From: Massilia sp. ZL223
GTDB taxonomy: Bacteria > Pseudomonadota > Gammaproteobacteria > Burkholderiales > Burkholderiaceae_D
Assembly (NCBI RefSeq): GCF_018119395.1
Contig: NZ_JAGPWD010000028.1
Location: forward strand, 16,136-80,135
Length of the DNA: 64,000 bases
Direction: 5' to 3'
Below the pieces are notes generated by a model, which was given only the letters and a program-made list of their open reading frames with translations, ran no database searches and was not told where the DNA came from. The position numbers and the translations under genes were made by a program. Position 1 is the stretch's first letter. Each line of letters begins with the position of its first letter. Of this stretch, positions 43,235 through 53,963 are shown one piece after another.

Positions 43235-43450
43235 GGCTGTCTCCTTGGCAACGGACCAGCGGTCCGCCAGTCTGGCCCGCTCCGCCTGGCTCCGCCATCC
43301 TGCCGAGCGAGCCAGAGGCAGGTGGGTCATCGCCTTGGCTTCATCCTAACTCGGCTTACAGAGACCTGCAATTCCATACAGTGTAATTCTGCGTGGGAAA
43401 TGTTGTTTCCATGCGTCAACATTCGCACGGGCGTTGAAGTTAATCAAAGG

Positions 43451-43467
43451 TAAACATCATGTTTACA
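43451..43467. promoter_or_regulatory. 17-bp palindrome GTAAACAT-C-ATGTTTAC
   Basis: Perfect 8-bp arms around a single central base. Near the divergent promoters of the AAA+ gene and dcw cluster; its shape suggests a dimeric regulator site. Factor unknown. Confidence 0.5.
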
Positions 43468-43566
43468 AATGAGGCAGTACCTTCACACCGTTGTGTAAGT
43501 GCCTAATTTTACGAGACATTTTGGCATTTCATTCCATCAACACCTGTTCCTAAGTCATTGGTTTCA

Positions 43567-43589
43567 TTGGCAAATTTTGAATTTGCCAA
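43567..43589. promoter_or_regulatory. 23-bp palindrome upstream of the dcw promoter
   Basis: TTGGCAAATT (43567-43576), TTG, AATTTGCCAA (43580-43589): perfect 10-bp arms 12 bases upstream of the dcw -35 box. Its position suits an activator or repressor of the dcw operon; it is not a MraZ-type repeat. Confidence 0.55.
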
Positions 43590-43601
43590 GTGTGAATTCG
43601 C

Positions 43602-43630
43602 TTGACCGTCAACATTGCTTCCACTAAAGT
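43602..43630 (+). promoter_or_regulatory. dcw operon promoter (Pmra)
   Basis: TTGACC (43602-43607), 17-bp spacer, TAAAGT (43625-43630). Five of six -35 bases and four of six -10 bases match consensus. The MraZ-type repeats begin at the end of the -10 box, so bound MraZ would block it. Confidence 0.72.
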
Positions 43631-43668
43631 GGGAAACAGTGTGAAAAAGTGTCGATTTGTGGGAGGAA
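43629..43668. promoter_or_regulatory. MraZ-binding repeats (4 x 10 bp)
   Basis: Four tandem 10-base units each begin with GTG: at 43629, 43639, 43649 and 43659 (GTGGGA, GTGTGA, GTGTCG, GTGGGA starts). MraZ binds arrays of such repeats with 10-bp spacing and represses its own dcw operon. The 10-base period is unmistakable. Confidence 0.82.
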
Positions 43669-43731
43669 ATCCCTTCCCAAGGCGCCTACAACAACACCAT
43701 TACAAACCCTCTCCAAAAGCTAGGTAAATAC

Positions 43732-44160
43732 GTGTTTCAGGGCGCGTCAGCGATCAATCTCGATGCAAAAGGCCGGATGTCGATCCCGGCCAAGCACCGT
43801 GACGCCCTCGTTTCGCAGTGTGAAGGACGCATGACGCTCACCAAACACCCGCACGGTTGCCTGCTTTTCTTCCCCCGTCCCGTCTGGGAAGAGCACCGCA
43901 AGCAGATCGCTGCCTGGCCGATGTCGGCCCGTGCATGGCAGCGCATTTTCCTTGGGAATGCCGTGGATGTCGAGCTCGACTCCGCCGGCCGCGTGCTCAT
44001 TTCGCCCGAGCTGCGCGCAGCCGTCGGGCTCGACAAGGAAGTGATGATGCTCGGCATGGGCACCCACTTCGAGATCTGGAATGCCGCCAAACTGGCCGAA
44101 GACGAGGCTGAGGCCGTCGCCGGTGGCATGCCCGATGTTCTTTCCAACTTCTCGTTCTGA
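43732..44160 (+). CDS. mraZ: Transcriptional regulator MraZ
   Basis: A 142-residue MraZ/AbrB-like DNA-binding protein. [25 protein letters not shown] is the first of two AbrB-type modules; the second is [22 protein letters not shown]. Both carry the DxxGR motif. MraZ forms a ring that binds 10-bp repeats upstream of its own gene and represses the dcw cluster. GTG 43732 is the start expected for the family; residues upstream in the frame are not conserved. First gene of the cluster, 8 bp before rsmH. Confidence 0.93.
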   Translation: MFQGASAINLDAKGRMSIPAKHRDALVSQCEGRMTLTKHPHGCLLFFPRPVWEEHRKQIAAWPMSARAWQRIFLGNAVDVELDSAGRVLISPELRAAVGLDKEVMMLGMGTHFEIWNAAKLAEDEAEAVAGGMPDVLSNFSF

Positions 44161-44167
44161 GGCGCCG

Positions 44168-45130
44168 ATGACGGAAACAATCACGGTGCCCGCATTCCAG
44201 CATCGCACGGTGCTGTTGGACGAAGCAGTGGACGCGCTCAACCTCGAGGGCGCACGCACCTCCGGTACTTATATAGATGGCACCTTCGGCCGTGGCGGCC
44301 ATAGCCGGCTCATCCTGTCGCGCCTGAGCGACAGTGGCCGCCTGTTCGCCTTCGACAAGGACCCGCAGGCCATCGCCACCGCGCAGCAGCTGGCGGACAC
44401 CCGCTTTGCCATCGTGCACGACAGTTTCGCCACGATGCATGACGCGCTTGCCGCGCGCGGCATCCAGCAGGTCGACGGAATCCTCCTCGACCTGGGTATT
44501 TCGTCGCCCCAGGTGGACGACGCCACCCGCGGTTTCAGCTTCCGCCAGGACGGCCCGCTCGACATGCGCATGGACACCACGCGCGGCATGTCGGCGGCCG
44601 AGTGGATTGCGACCGCGCCCCAAACCGAACTCGAAAAGGTGATACGCGATTATGGAGAAGAACGGTATGCTTTCCAGATTGCAAAGGCGATTGTTGCTCG
44701 CCGGGCAATCGAGCCAATTTCGACCACACGACAGCTTGCCGCAATCGTGGCAGACACGGTCAAGACCCGCGAAAAGGGCAAGGACCCTGCGACCAGGACC
44801 TTTCAGGCTGTCCGGATTTTCATCAATAAAGAGCTTGAAGACCTTGAAGCAGGTCTGAGCGCGGCCTATGCCATGCTGGCGCCGGGCGGGCGCATGTCGG
44901 TGATCAGCTTCCACTCGCTGGAAGACCGCATCGTCAAGCAGTTCTTTGCGTCCAAGGCCAAGGTGGCCCAGCCGGACCGCCGCCTGCCGATCCGCGCCGC
45001 CGACCTGCCGCAGCCCCTGATGAAATTGATCGCCAAGACCAAGCCCAGCGACGAGGAGGTCGACGCCAACCCGCGCGCCCGCTCGGCGGTGCTGCGCGTG
45101 GCCGAGCGCCTGGCGGGAGGGGCGGCATGA
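44168..45130 (+). CDS. rsmH: 16S rRNA m4C1402 methyltransferase RsmH (MraW)
   Basis: A 320-residue S-adenosylmethionine methyltransferase that makes N4-methyl-C1402 in 16S rRNA. Motif I is [13 protein letters not shown] (about 36-48), with downstream FAFDKDPQA and the [11 protein letters not shown] catalytic/SAM region, and C-terminal [14 protein letters not shown]. The start is ATG 44168 ([17 protein letters not shown]), matching family starts. It overlaps ftsL by 4 bases. Confidence 0.95.
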   Translation: MTETITVPAFQHRTVLLDEAVDALNLEGARTSGTYIDGTFGRGGHSRLILSRLSDSGRLFAFDKDPQAIATAQQLADTRFAIVHDSFATMHDALAARGIQQVDGILLDLGISSPQVDDATRGFSFRQDGPLDMRMDTTRGMSAAEWIATAPQTELEKVIRDYGEERYAFQIAKAIVARRAIEPISTTRQLAAIVADTVKTREKGKDPATRTFQAVRIFINKELEDLEAGLSAAYAMLAPGGRMSVISFHSLEDRIVKQFFASKAKVAQPDRRLPIRAADLPQPLMKLIAKTKPSDEEVDANPRARSAVLRVAERLAGGAA

Positions 45131-45399
45131 ACGCCAAGCTCAACATTGTCCTGACCGTGCTGCTGGTCGGCTGCGCCCTGTCGGTGATCAACGCGCGCTA
45201 CCAGGCGCGCCATTTGCTCATCGAATACGAGCGCCTGCAGCAGCAGTCGCGCCAGCTCGACATCGACTGGGCCCAGCTCCAGCTCGACCAGTCGACCCTG
45301 GGCAAGAACGAGCGCATCGAGCAGATCGCGCGCACCGAGCTGAACATGGCGCCGCTGACCCCGGCCCGGACCCAGTACCTGATGGAAGGGGCCCAATGA
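45127..45399 (+). CDS. ftsL: Cell division protein FtsL
   Basis: A 90-residue bitopic protein: short cytoplasmic tail, one membrane helix (about 4-22, [20 protein letters not shown]) and a periplasmic coiled coil ([26 protein letters not shown]). It forms a complex with FtsB and FtsQ that activates septal synthesis. The position between rsmH and ftsI, with ATGA overlaps on both sides, identifies it despite low sequence conservation. Confidence 0.92.
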   Translation: MNAKLNIVLTVLLVGCALSVINARYQARHLLIEYERLQQQSRQLDIDWAQLQLDQSTLGKNERIEQIARTELNMAPLTPARTQYLMEGAQ

Positions 45400-47171
45400 C
45401 GCGCGGCGCAATGAAAGCAGGCGCGCGGGTCGCGGCATCGAAGGGCGTGGCTTTCTCGAAGAGCCCGGTCCTGGCCGTGCGCCTGCCGGACTGGCGTTCG
45501 CGCCTGGTCCTGTTCGTCCTGTTCGCGGCCTTCGCCGCGCTGGGATTGCGCGCGCTGTGGCTGCAGGGCATGTCGACCCAGTTCCTGCAAAAGCAGGGCA
45601 AGAGCCGCTACGAGCGCACGCTCGAGCTGCCGGCCACGCGCGGCCGCATCCTGGACCGCAACGGCGCCGTGCTGGCGTCCTCGCTGCCGGTCAAGGCCGT
45701 GTGGGCCATCCCCGAAGACCTGCTCAAGAATCCGCCGGAGAAGGTCAGCGCGCTGGCGCGCCTGCTCGACATGCCCGAATCCGACCTGCGCAAGAAGCTC
45801 GATTCGGACCGCAGCTTCGTTTACCTGAAGCGCCAGGTCGAGATGCCGGTCATCGAGCAGATCGAGAAGCTCAAGATCGAGGGCCTGGACACCCGCAAGG
45901 AATACAAGCGCTTCTACCCGCAGGGCGAAGTGATGACCCACATGGTGGGCTTCACCAATGTCGAGGACGTGGGCCAGGAAGGCATGGAGCTGTTCCACCA
46001 GAAGAACCTGATGGGCGTGCCGGGCAGCCGTCGCGTGATCAAGGACCGTCTCGGCCATATCGCCGAGGACCTGGGCATGTTCCGCGAGCCGCACCAGGGC
46101 AAGGACCTGACCCTGTCGGTGGACAGCAAGCTGCAGTACATCGCCTTCACCAGCGTCAAGAACGCGGTCGAGAAGTTCAACGCCCAGGCCGGCGGCGCCG
46201 TGGTGCTGGACGTCCAGACCGGCGAAGTGCTGGCCATGGCCAACTACCCGACCTACAACCCGAACGACCGCTCCAAGCTGACCGGCGCCCAGCTGCGCAA
46301 CCGCGTCATCACCGACACCTTCGAGCCGGGTTCCACGCTCAAGCCGGTGACCGTGGCGCTGGGCCTGGAAAAGAAGAAGATCACGCCGGACACCGTGTTC
46401 GACGTCTCGGGCGGCCGCATCACCGTGACCGGCCGCACCATCCGCGACATGCACCCGAAGGACCACCTGACCGTGGGCGGCATCATCCAGAAGTCGTCCA
46501 ACGTCGGCACCGTCAAGATCGCCCAGCTGCTCGAGCCGCAGGACATGTGGGAGCTGTACACCAAGCTGGGCTACGGCCAGGCGCCGCGCTTCGGCTTCCC
46601 GGGCGCCGTGGCCGGCCGCGTGCGTCCGTGGAAATCGTGGAAGCCGATCGAATACGCCAACATGTCCTTCGGCCACGGCCTGTCGGTGTCGCTGCTGCAG
46701 CTGGCGCGCTCCTACATGGTGTTCGCGCGCGACGGCGACATCATTCCGCTGTCCTTCCTGAAAGTGGAAGAGCAGCCGGTCGGCCAGCAAGTGATCTCGC
46801 CCAAGACCGCGGCCCAGATCCGCACCATGCTCGAATCCGTGGTCGGCCCGGAAGGCACCGCCTCCAAGGCCCAGGTGGCCGGCTACCGCGTGGGCGGCAA
46901 GACCGGCACGGCCGAGAAGATCGTCAACGGCCGCTATTCGAAGACCGATAACATCGGCTATTTCGTCGGCATCGCGCCGATGTCCAAGCCGCGCTTCGTG
47001 ATCGCCGTCATGATCGATAACCCGAGGGGAGCCTTGCGCACAGGAGGCAGCGTGGCCGCGCCGACAGCGGCCGACCTGGCCTCGAATGCGCTGAGGGCGG
47101 CGAACGTTCCGCCCGATTCCTCGGTCACAGACATCATCATCCCTGAACATCCCCTAGAGGAGAGCATGTGA
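45396..47171 (+). CDS. ftsI: Septal peptidoglycan transpeptidase FtsI (PBP3)
   Basis: A 591-residue class B penicillin-binding protein. A membrane helix lies at about 36-55, a dimerisation/pedestal domain starts with RGRILDRNG (82-90), and the transpeptidase has the SxxK nucleophile Ser313-Thr-Leu-Lys316, SSN at 367-369 and KTG at 502-504. It cross-links septal peptidoglycan with FtsW. It overlaps ftsL by ATGA and murE by TGATG. Confidence 0.96.
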   Translation: MTRGAMKAGARVAASKGVAFSKSPVLAVRLPDWRSRLVLFVLFAAFAALGLRALWLQGMSTQFLQKQGKSRYERTLELPATRGRILDRNGAVLASSLPVKAVWAIPEDLLKNPPEKVSALARLLDMPESDLRKKLDSDRSFVYLKRQVEMPVIEQIEKLKIEGLDTRKEYKRFYPQGEVMTHMVGFTNVEDVGQEGMELFHQKNLMGVPGSRRVIKDRLGHIAEDLGMFREPHQGKDLTLSVDSKLQYIAFTSVKNAVEKFNAQAGGAVVLDVQTGEVLAMANYPTYNPNDRSKLTGAQLRNRVITDTFEPGSTLKPVTVALGLEKKKITPDTVFDVSGGRITVTGRTIRDMHPKDHLTVGGIIQKSSNVGTVKIAQLLEPQDMWELYTKLGYGQAPRFGFPGAVAGRVRPWKSWKPIEYANMSFGHGLSVSLLQLARSYMVFARDGDIIPLSFLKVEEQPVGQQVISPKTAAQIRTMLESVVGPEGTASKAQVAGYRVGGKTGTAEKIVNGRYSKTDNIGYFVGIAPMSKPRFVIAVMIDNPRGALRTGGSVAAPTAADLASNALRAANVPPDSSVTDIIIPEHPLEESM

Positions 47172-48706
47172 TGGCGTTGAGCCTTAACGACATCTGTCAG
47201 TGGATAGCCGCCGCCGCACCGGGCGGCCGTCTCGTTTCTGATTCCCGCCGCGTCGCGAAGGGCGACGTGTTCTTTGCCTATCCAGGCGAGGCCGCTGACG
47301 GCCGCGCCTACATCGCCGCCGCCATCGAGGCAGGCGCGGCCGCCGTCGTCTACGAGGAGAACGGCTTCAGCTGGGACGCTTCCATCGACGTACCGCATTT
47401 CGCGGTCGCCGGCCTGAAGCAGAACGCCGGCCCGATCGCGCACGCCGTGCTCGGCCATCCGGACCAGGGCATGTTCACCGTCGCCGTCACCGGCACCAAC
47501 GGCAAGACCTCGATCGCCCTGTGGACCGGCCAGTGCCTGGCGCGCCTGGGCGAGACCGCCGCCGTGATCGGCACCCTGGGCGTCGGCCTGATCAAGGGTA
47601 AAGGCGAGCCCAGCTTCGACGTCACCGGCTACACGACCCCGGACGCGGTGCTGCTGGCCCAGAAACTGGCCGAGCTGCGCGAGGCCAGGGCGAGCGCGCT
47701 GGCCATCGAAGCCTCGTCCATCGGCCTGGTCCAGGACCGCGCCGCCGGCATGCACTTCGACGTCGCGATCTTCACCAACCTGACCCGCGACCACCTCGAC
47801 TTCCACGGCGACATGGCCAGCTACGAAGCGGCCAAGGTCAAGCTGTTCGAGTGGGACGGCCTGAAGCACGCCGTCGTCAACCTGGACGATGCGGCAGGGC
47901 AGCGCCTGGTGGCGCATCTGCGCAAGAACTTCCCGGCCCTGAACGTGGTCGGCTACACCATCAAGGGCGAGGCGGAACAGCCGGCCGTCGAGGGCGTGGG
48001 CATCCTGCGCGCCACCGGCATGCGCAGCCGCAACGCCGGCACCGAATTCCAGGTCGAGACCCCGCAGGGCAGCGCGCTGGTGCGCACCCAACTGGTGGGC
48101 CACTACAACGTCAGCAACGCCCTGGGCGTGCTGGGCGCGCTGCTGGCCAAGGACGTGGCGCTCAAGAGCGCCGTCGACGCCATCGAGGCGCTGGTGCCGG
48201 CCCCGGGCCGCATGCAGCAGATCGGCGGCCAGGATGCGCCGATGGTCGTGATCGACTACGCCCACACCCCGGACGCGCTGGAAAAAACGCTGGAAGCGCT
48301 GCGCCAGGTTGCTAGGGAACGCGGCGGCCAGCTGTGGTGCGTGTTCGGCTGCGGCGGCGACCGCGATCCGGGCAAGCGTCCGCAGATGGGCGCCATCGCC
48401 CAGGCGGCCGACCAGGTCCTGGTCACCAGCGACAACCCGCGCAGCGAAGAGCCGGCCAGCATCATCGCCCAGATCGTCGCCGGCATGGACAAGCATCACC
48501 CGCATTCGCGCTACCAGACCGTGGAGGACCGCGCGGCGGCCATCCTGCTGGCCGTGAAGCAGGCCGCCAGGCAGGACGTGATCCTGCTGGCAGGGAAGGG
48601 CCACGAGCCCTACCAGGAAATCAAGGGCCGCAAGATGCCGTTCTCGGACGCGGACCACGCCTCGCTGGCATTGACGGCGCGGCTCACCATGTTGAGGACT
48701 CACTGA
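47171..48706 (+). CDS. murE: UDP-MurNAc-tripeptide synthetase MurE
   Basis: A 511-residue Mur ligase adding the third stem-peptide residue. The ATP loop is GTNGKTS (108-114). DNPR at 421-424 is the meso-diaminopimelate specificity motif, so it adds mDAP as in other Gram-negatives. The start is ATG 47171, within the ftsI stop (TGATG), with AGAGGAGAG upstream; GTG 47168 is an alternative. Confidence 0.95.
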   Translation: MALSLNDICQWIAAAAPGGRLVSDSRRVAKGDVFFAYPGEAADGRAYIAAAIEAGAAAVVYEENGFSWDASIDVPHFAVAGLKQNAGPIAHAVLGHPDQGMFTVAVTGTNGKTSIALWTGQCLARLGETAAVIGTLGVGLIKGKGEPSFDVTGYTTPDAVLLAQKLAELREARASALAIEASSIGLVQDRAAGMHFDVAIFTNLTRDHLDFHGDMASYEAAKVKLFEWDGLKHAVVNLDDAAGQRLVAHLRKNFPALNVVGYTIKGEAEQPAVEGVGILRATGMRSRNAGTEFQVETPQGSALVRTQLVGHYNVSNALGVLGALLAKDVALKSAVDAIEALVPAPGRMQQIGGQDAPMVVIDYAHTPDALEKTLEALRQVARERGGQLWCVFGCGGDRDPGKRPQMGAIAQAADQVLVTSDNPRSEEPASIIAQIVAGMDKHHPHSRYQTVEDRAAAILLAVKQAARQDVILLAGKGHEPYQEIKGRKMPFSDADHASLALTARLTMLRTH

Positions 48707-50076
48707 TGCGCGGTTCGCTCGCACAACTCATTTCGGCCATGCCGGGCGCGCGCCTGGTGGGCGGCGACATCGCCTTCGAAGGCGTGTCGACCGACAGCCG
48801 CAAGCTGCAGCCCGGCATGCTGTTCGTGGCCCTGCGCGGCGAGGTCTTCGACGCCCACAATTTCCTGGGCCAGGTCGCGTCGAGCGGCGTCGCGGCCGTG
48901 GTGGCCGAGGAGTTGCCGGAGGGCTGGACCCTGCCGGCCATCGTCGTGCCGAACACCTTGACGGCGCTGGGGCAGATCGCCAACCAGTGGCGCGCGCAGT
49001 ACGCGATTCCGGTCATCGGGGTCACGGGCAGCAACGGCAAGACCACGGTCAAGGAAATGATTGCGGCTATCCTGGCTGCGGCCTTCGGCGAAGACCAGCG
49101 CCTGGCGACCCAGGGCAACCTGAACAACGAGATCGGCGTGCCGCTGACCCTGTTCCGCCTGGGCGCGCAGCACAAGGCTGCCGTGATCGAGCTGGGCATG
49201 AACCATCCGGGCGAGATCGGCCGCCTGAGCGCGATCGCCGCGCCGACCGTCGGCCTGGTGAACAACGCCCAGCGCGAGCACCAGGAATTCATGCACACCG
49301 TCGAGGCGGTGGCGCGCGAGAACGGCTCGGTGCTGCAGGCCCTGTCCGCCGGCGGCGTGGCCGTGTTCCCGGGCGACGACACCTATACGGACCTGTGGCG
49401 CGGCCTCGCCCGATGCGATGTCCTGACGTTCGGCCTGACAAACGATTGCGACGTGCGCGCGAGCTATACCTCGAACGGTTTCGGCAGCGACCTGCAGGTC
49501 ACCGCGCGCGGCGCACAGTTTGGCGTCAAGCTGGCGGCGGCTGGTGAGCACAATGTGCGCAACGCGCTGGCGGCCTTTGCCTGCGCGCTGGCGGCCGGCA
49601 TCCCGGCGGACGCCATCGTGCGCGGCCTCGAAGCCTTCGCTCCCGTCGGCGGCCGCCTGCAGCGCAAGCAGGCCGTCAACGGCGCGACCGTCATCGACGA
49701 CACCTATAACGCCAACCCCGACTCCATGCGCGCCGCCATCGACGTGCTGGCGTCCTACCCGGCGCCGCGCATCCTGGTGGTGGGCGACATGGGCGAAGTG
49801 GGCGCGCAAGGAAAAGAGTTTCACGAAGAGATCGGCGCCTATGCACAGAGCAAAGGCATCGAGACCGTGCTCGCGACCGGCGAGCTGGCGCGCCACCTGG
49901 CCGCGTCGGGAGCACAGCATCATGAGCAGTTCGACGATTTATTGGCAGCACTGGACGAAAAGCTGGGCGGCAATAGCAACGCGACTGTCCTGGTGAAGGG
50001 CTCGCGCTTCATGAAGATGGAGCGCGTGGTCCAGCACCTGACCGGATCAACCCCTATTGGCAAGGACGCCCACTAA
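48706..50076 (+). CDS. murF: UDP-MurNAc-pentapeptide synthetase MurF
   Basis: A 456-residue Mur ligase that joins D-Ala-D-Ala to the UDP-MurNAc-tripeptide. ATP loop GSNGKTT (108-114), then the central domain motif [14 protein letters not shown], the C-terminal [12 protein letters not shown] and VGDMGEVG. It overlaps murE by one base (TGATG). A one-base gap precedes mraY. Confidence 0.95.
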   Translation: MRGSLAQLISAMPGARLVGGDIAFEGVSTDSRKLQPGMLFVALRGEVFDAHNFLGQVASSGVAAVVAEELPEGWTLPAIVVPNTLTALGQIANQWRAQYAIPVIGVTGSNGKTTVKEMIAAILAAAFGEDQRLATQGNLNNEIGVPLTLFRLGAQHKAAVIELGMNHPGEIGRLSAIAAPTVGLVNNAQREHQEFMHTVEAVARENGSVLQALSAGGVAVFPGDDTYTDLWRGLARCDVLTFGLTNDCDVRASYTSNGFGSDLQVTARGAQFGVKLAAAGEHNVRNALAAFACALAAGIPADAIVRGLEAFAPVGGRLQRKQAVNGATVIDDTYNANPDSMRAAIDVLASYPAPRILVVGDMGEVGAQGKEFHEEIGAYAQSKGIETVLATGELARHLAASGAQHHEQFDDLLAALDEKLGGNSNATVLVKGSRFMKMERVVQHLTGSTPIGKDAH

Positions 50077-50077
50077 C

Positions 50078-51247
50078 ATGCTTCTCTGGCTTGCTCAATA
50101 CTTCCAGGACTACATCGGTCCGCTGCGAGTATTCAACTACATCACCTTCCGCGCGGTGTTCGCGACCATTACCGCGATCACCATCGGCCTGCTGTGCGGC
50201 CCGGTCGTGATCCGCAAGCTGACCGAAATGAAGGTCGGCCAGGCGGTGCGCACCTATGGTCCGCAGACCCACCTGACCAAGCACGGCACCCCGACCATGG
50301 GCGGCGTGCTGGTGCTGATCGCGATCGGCGTCTCGACCCTGCTGTGGTGCGACCTGTCCAACCGCCTGATCTGGCCGGTGCTGGTCGTGACCCTGGGCTA
50401 CGGCGCCATCGGCTGGGTCGACGACTACCGCAAGGTGGTCTACAAGGACCCGGAAGGCATGCGCTCGGGCGAGAAATACTTCTGGATGTCGCTGATCGGC
50501 CTGTCCTCAGCCTTCTACCTGGCGTTCTCGGTCTCGGCCGCGAACCCGTGGGAAGTGGCGCGCCTGTTCTACGCCTGGGTCGAGTCGGGCTTCTCGATGG
50601 ACCTGCCGCCCAAGGCCGACCTGATCGTCCCCTTCTTCAAGTCGATCAGCTATCCGCTGGGCGTCTGGGGCTTCATCGCGCTGACCTATTGCGTCATCGT
50701 CGGCACCAGCAACGCGGTCAACTTCACCGACGGCCTGGATGGCCTGGCGATCATGCCGACCGTGATGGTCGGCGGCGCCCTGGGCCTGTTCGCCTACCTG
50801 ACCGGCAGCGTGACCTACTCGAAATACCTGTTCATCCCCTACATCCCGGGCGCCGGCGAACTGCTGATCTTCTGCGGCGCGATGGCGGGGGCGGGGCTGG
50901 CCTTCCTCTGGTATAACGCGCACCCGGCCCAGATGTTCATGGGCGACGTCGGCGCGCTGGCGCTGGGCGGCGCGCTCGGCACCCTGGCCGTCATCGTGCG
51001 CCAGGAAATCGTGCTGTTCATCATGGGCGGCGTGTTCGTGGCCGAGACCCTGTCGGTGATCATCCAGGTGAGCTGGTTCAAGTTCACCAAGAAGAAGTAT
51101 GGCGCCGGCCGCCGCGTGTTCCTGATGGCGCCGCTGCACCACCATTTCGAACAAAAGGGCTGGAAAGAGACCAAGGTCGTCGTCCGCTTCTGGATCGTGA
51201 CCATGGTGCTCATCCTCGTTGGCTTGTCGACTCTGAAACTGCGCTGA
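50078..51247 (+). CDS. mraY: Phospho-MurNAc-pentapeptide transferase MraY
   Basis: A 389-residue polytopic membrane enzyme with about ten helices that forms lipid I from UDP-MurNAc-pentapeptide and undecaprenyl phosphate. Catalytic acidic motifs are visible: GWVDDYRK near 116-123, [11 protein letters not shown], and [19 protein letters not shown] near the C-terminus is the MraY histidine signature. The start is ATG 50078; the upstream in-frame Met belongs to the murF end. Confidence 0.96.
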   Translation: MLLWLAQYFQDYIGPLRVFNYITFRAVFATITAITIGLLCGPVVIRKLTEMKVGQAVRTYGPQTHLTKHGTPTMGGVLVLIAIGVSTLLWCDLSNRLIWPVLVVTLGYGAIGWVDDYRKVVYKDPEGMRSGEKYFWMSLIGLSSAFYLAFSVSAANPWEVARLFYAWVESGFSMDLPPKADLIVPFFKSISYPLGVWGFIALTYCVIVGTSNAVNFTDGLDGLAIMPTVMVGGALGLFAYLTGSVTYSKYLFIPYIPGAGELLIFCGAMAGAGLAFLWYNAHPAQMFMGDVGALALGGALGTLAVIVRQEIVLFIMGGVFVAETLSVIIQVSWFKFTKKKYGAGRRVFLMAPLHHHFEQKGWKETKVVVRFWIVTMVLILVGLSTLKLR

Positions 51248-52746
51248 TGAACTACGAAGGCAAATCCGCACTGGTACTGGGCCTGGGTGAATCCGGGCTG
51301 GCAATCGCGCAATGGCTGGCGCGCGGAGGCGCGCGCGTGCGCGTCGCCGATACCCGCACCGAGCCGCAGCGCCTGTTCGCCCTGCGCCAGGCGCTGCCGA
51401 ACGCCGAATTCGTCGGCGGAGAATTCGCCGCCAGCCTGCTCGACGGCGTCGACTTCGTCGCCGTCAGCCCGGGCCTGGCGCCGAACCGCGAACTGGCGGC
51501 CATCACCCCGGCCGCGCACGAGCGCCACATCCCGGTGTGGGGCGAGATCGAACTGTTCGCCCAGGCCCTGGCCCACCTGCGCTTGGCCCGCGGCTATGCC
51601 CCGAAAGTCATCGCCATCACCGGCACCAACGGCAAGACCACCGTCACCAGCCTGACCGGCCTGCTGTGCCGCCGCGCCGGCCTGTCGACCCGCGTGGCCG
51701 GCAACATCAGCCCGGCCGCGCTGGACGTGCTGCGCGAAGTCCTCGACAACAATGAGCTGCCGCAGGCCTGGGTGCTGGAACTGTCCAGCTTCCAGCTGCA
51801 TACCACTTTCAGCCTGCAGGCCGATGCCGCCACGGTGCTGAACGTGACCCAGGACCACCTCGACTGGCACGGCAGCATGGATGCCTACGCGGCCGACAAG
51901 GCGCGCATCTTTGGTACCGATACCGTGCGCGTGCTGAACCGCGACGACGCCGTCGTGATGCGCATGACCGCCGTCGGCAGCCCGGTCCACACCTTCGGCA
52001 CCGGAGAGCCTTCGGAGCCGGACAGCTTCGGCCTGGTCAACGAGCGCGGCGTGCTGTGGCTGGCCAATGCGGTCGCCGCCGACGACGAGCCGCCGAAGAA
52101 GCTCAAGAAAGGCGAGCTGCCGCCGCCGGTGGAAACGACCGTCAACCGCCTGATGCCGGCCGACGCGCTGCGCATCCGCGGCATCCATAACGCTTCCAAC
52201 GCACTGGCCGCGCTGGCCCTGTGCCGCGCCTGCGGCCTGCCGCTGGCGCCGCTGCTGCATGGCCTGCGCGAATACGCGGGCGAGCCGCACCGCGTGGAAC
52301 TGGTCGCCAGCATCGAGGGCGCCGATTACTACGACGACAGCAAGGGCACCAACGTGGGCGCCACCGTGGCCGCGCTGGAAGGCCTGGGCAAGGCCTTCAC
52401 GGGCGAAGACCAGCAGATCGTGCTGATCGCCGGCGGCGACGGCAAGGGCCAGGACTTCGCTCCCTTGGCCCTGCCGGCTTCGCGCTATGTGCGCGCCGTG
52501 CTGCTGATCGGCCGCGACGCGCCCGCCATCCGCGCCGCCATCGAGCCGACCGGCGTGCCGGTGTTCGACCTGGCCGGCCTGCCGGAAGCGGTGCGCCGCG
52601 CCGCCGGCCTGGCCAAGGCGGGCGACGCCGTGCTGCTGTCGCCGGCCTGCGCCAGCCTCGACATGTTCACCAACTACGCGCACCGCGCGCAGGTGTTCGT
52701 CGATGCCGTGCGCGAAATCGCACTCGAGAAGGGGCAGGAAATCTGA
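51247..52746 (+). CDS. murD: UDP-MurNAc-L-Ala:D-Glu ligase MurD
   Basis: A 499-residue Mur ligase that adds D-Glu. N-terminal UDP-binding [16 protein letters not shown] loop GTNGKTT (126-132) and HDSKGTN-type [11 protein letters not shown]. It is about 60 residues longer than the E. coli enzyme. Part of the excess is a Lys/Pro-rich insertion near 276-302 ([17 protein letters not shown]) before [13 protein letters not shown]. Overlaps mraY and ftsW by one base each. Confidence 0.95.
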   Translation: MNYEGKSALVLGLGESGLAIAQWLARGGARVRVADTRTEPQRLFALRQALPNAEFVGGEFAASLLDGVDFVAVSPGLAPNRELAAITPAAHERHIPVWGEIELFAQALAHLRLARGYAPKVIAITGTNGKTTVTSLTGLLCRRAGLSTRVAGNISPAALDVLREVLDNNELPQAWVLELSSFQLHTTFSLQADAATVLNVTQDHLDWHGSMDAYAADKARIFGTDTVRVLNRDDAVVMRMTAVGSPVHTFGTGEPSEPDSFGLVNERGVLWLANAVAADDEPPKKLKKGELPPPVETTVNRLMPADALRIRGIHNASNALAALALCRACGLPLAPLLHGLREYAGEPHRVELVASIEGADYYDDSKGTNVGATVAALEGLGKAFTGEDQQIVLIAGGDGKGQDFAPLALPASRYVRAVLLIGRDAPAIRAAIEPTGVPVFDLAGLPEAVRRAAGLAKAGDAVLLSPACASLDMFTNYAHRAQVFVDAVREIALEKGQEI

Positions 52747-53963
52747 TGGCTTTCCAGATTCCGTTCAAGTTCTCGGGCACGGCCAGCGATGCGAGCATCG
52801 CGGCGCGCAGCCGTCCGTCGAAGATGATGGACTACGACCAGCCCCTGGTGTGGGTGACCGTCCTGCTCATGCTGTTCGGCCTGGTGATGGTCTATTCGGC
52901 CTCGATCGCGCTGCCCGACTCGCCCAAGTTCGCTTACCTGGGGGACAAGAACGAGTATTTCCTGTATCGCCAGATGATGTACATCGCGGTCTCGATGGCC
53001 GCCGCCGCCGTGGTGTTCCGCGTGCCGGTCGCCGTGTGGCAGAAGTGGGCGCCGATGCTCTTCATCGGCACCCTGGTGCTGCTGATGCTGGTGCTGATCC
53101 CGGGCATCGGCGTGTCGGTCAACGGCGCGCGCCGCTGGCTGCCGCTCAAGGTCATGAACCTGCAGCCGTCGGAGCTGATGAAGATCGCGGCCGTGCTCTA
53201 CGCCGCCGACTTCACGGTGCGCAAGCAGGAATACATGCACAAGCTGACCAAGGGCTTCCTGCCGATGATGGTCGCGATCGGCCTGGTCGGCGGCCTGCTG
53301 CTGATGGAACCGGACCTCGGCGCCTTCGGCGTCATCGTCTGCATCGCCATGGGCATCCTGTTCCTGGGCGGGATCAACATCATCTGGTTCGGCGGCATCG
53401 GCGCGCTGCTGGTGGTGATCTTCACCTCGATCATCGCGCTCTCGCCCTTCCGCCGCGCCCGCATGTTCGCCTACCTCGATCCGTGGCAGGAAGACAATGC
53501 GCTCGACAAGGCTTACCAGCTGACCCACTCCCTGATCGCCTTCGGCCGCGGCGAGTTCTTCGGCGTCGGCCTGGGCTCGAGCGTGGAAAAGCTGCACTAC
53601 CTGCCGGAAGCGCACACCGACTTCATCATGGCCGTGATCGGCGAAGAGCTCGGCCTGGCCGGCGTGCTGGCCGTGGTCGCGATGTTCTACTGGCTGGTCA
53701 AGCGCGCCTTCGACATCGGCCGCCAGGCCATCGCCCTGGACCAGGTCTTCGCCGGCCTGGCCGCGAAGGGCATCGGCATCTGGATCGGCGTGCAGACCTT
53801 CATCAACATGGGCGTGAACCTGGGCCTGCTGCCGACCAAGGGCCTGACCTTGCCCCTGATGAGCTTTGGCGGTTCGGGCGTGATGTTCAACTGCGTCGGC
53901 CTGGCGATCCTGCTGCGGATCGATTACGAGAACCGCGTGCGCATGCGGGGAGGCCGGGTATGA
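52746..53963 (+). CDS. ftsW: Septal peptidoglycan glycosyltransferase FtsW
   Basis: A 405-residue SEDS-family polymerase with nine to ten membrane helices. Characteristic segments include [31 protein letters not shown], and the catalytic-loop region [19 protein letters not shown]. It polymerises glycan strands at the septum with FtsI. It overlaps murD by one base and murG by four (ATGA). Confidence 0.95.
   Translation: MAFQIPFKFSGTASDASIAARSRPSKMMDYDQPLVWVTVLLMLFGLVMVYSASIALPDSPKFAYLGDKNEYFLYRQMMYIAVSMAAAAVVFRVPVAVWQKWAPMLFIGTLVLLMLVLIPGIGVSVNGARRWLPLKVMNLQPSELMKIAAVLYAADFTVRKQEYMHKLTKGFLPMMVAIGLVGGLLLMEPDLGAFGVIVCIAMGILFLGGINIIWFGGIGALLVVIFTSIIALSPFRRARMFAYLDPWQEDNALDKAYQLTHSLIAFGRGEFFGVGLGSSVEKLHYLPEAHTDFIMAVIGEELGLAGVLAVVAMFYWLVKRAFDIGRQAIALDQVFAGLAAKGIGIWIGVQTFINMGVNLGLLPTKGLTLPLMSFGGSGVMFNCVGLAILLRIDYENRVRMRGGRV

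Larger units (their letters stand above)
43235..43601. other. Intergenic region upstream of the dcw promoter
   Basis: A 367-bp AT-rich gap between the AAA+ gene and the dcw promoter. It contains two perfect palindromes (43451-43467 and 43567-43589), described separately. I see no other gene or RNA. Confidence 0.5.
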
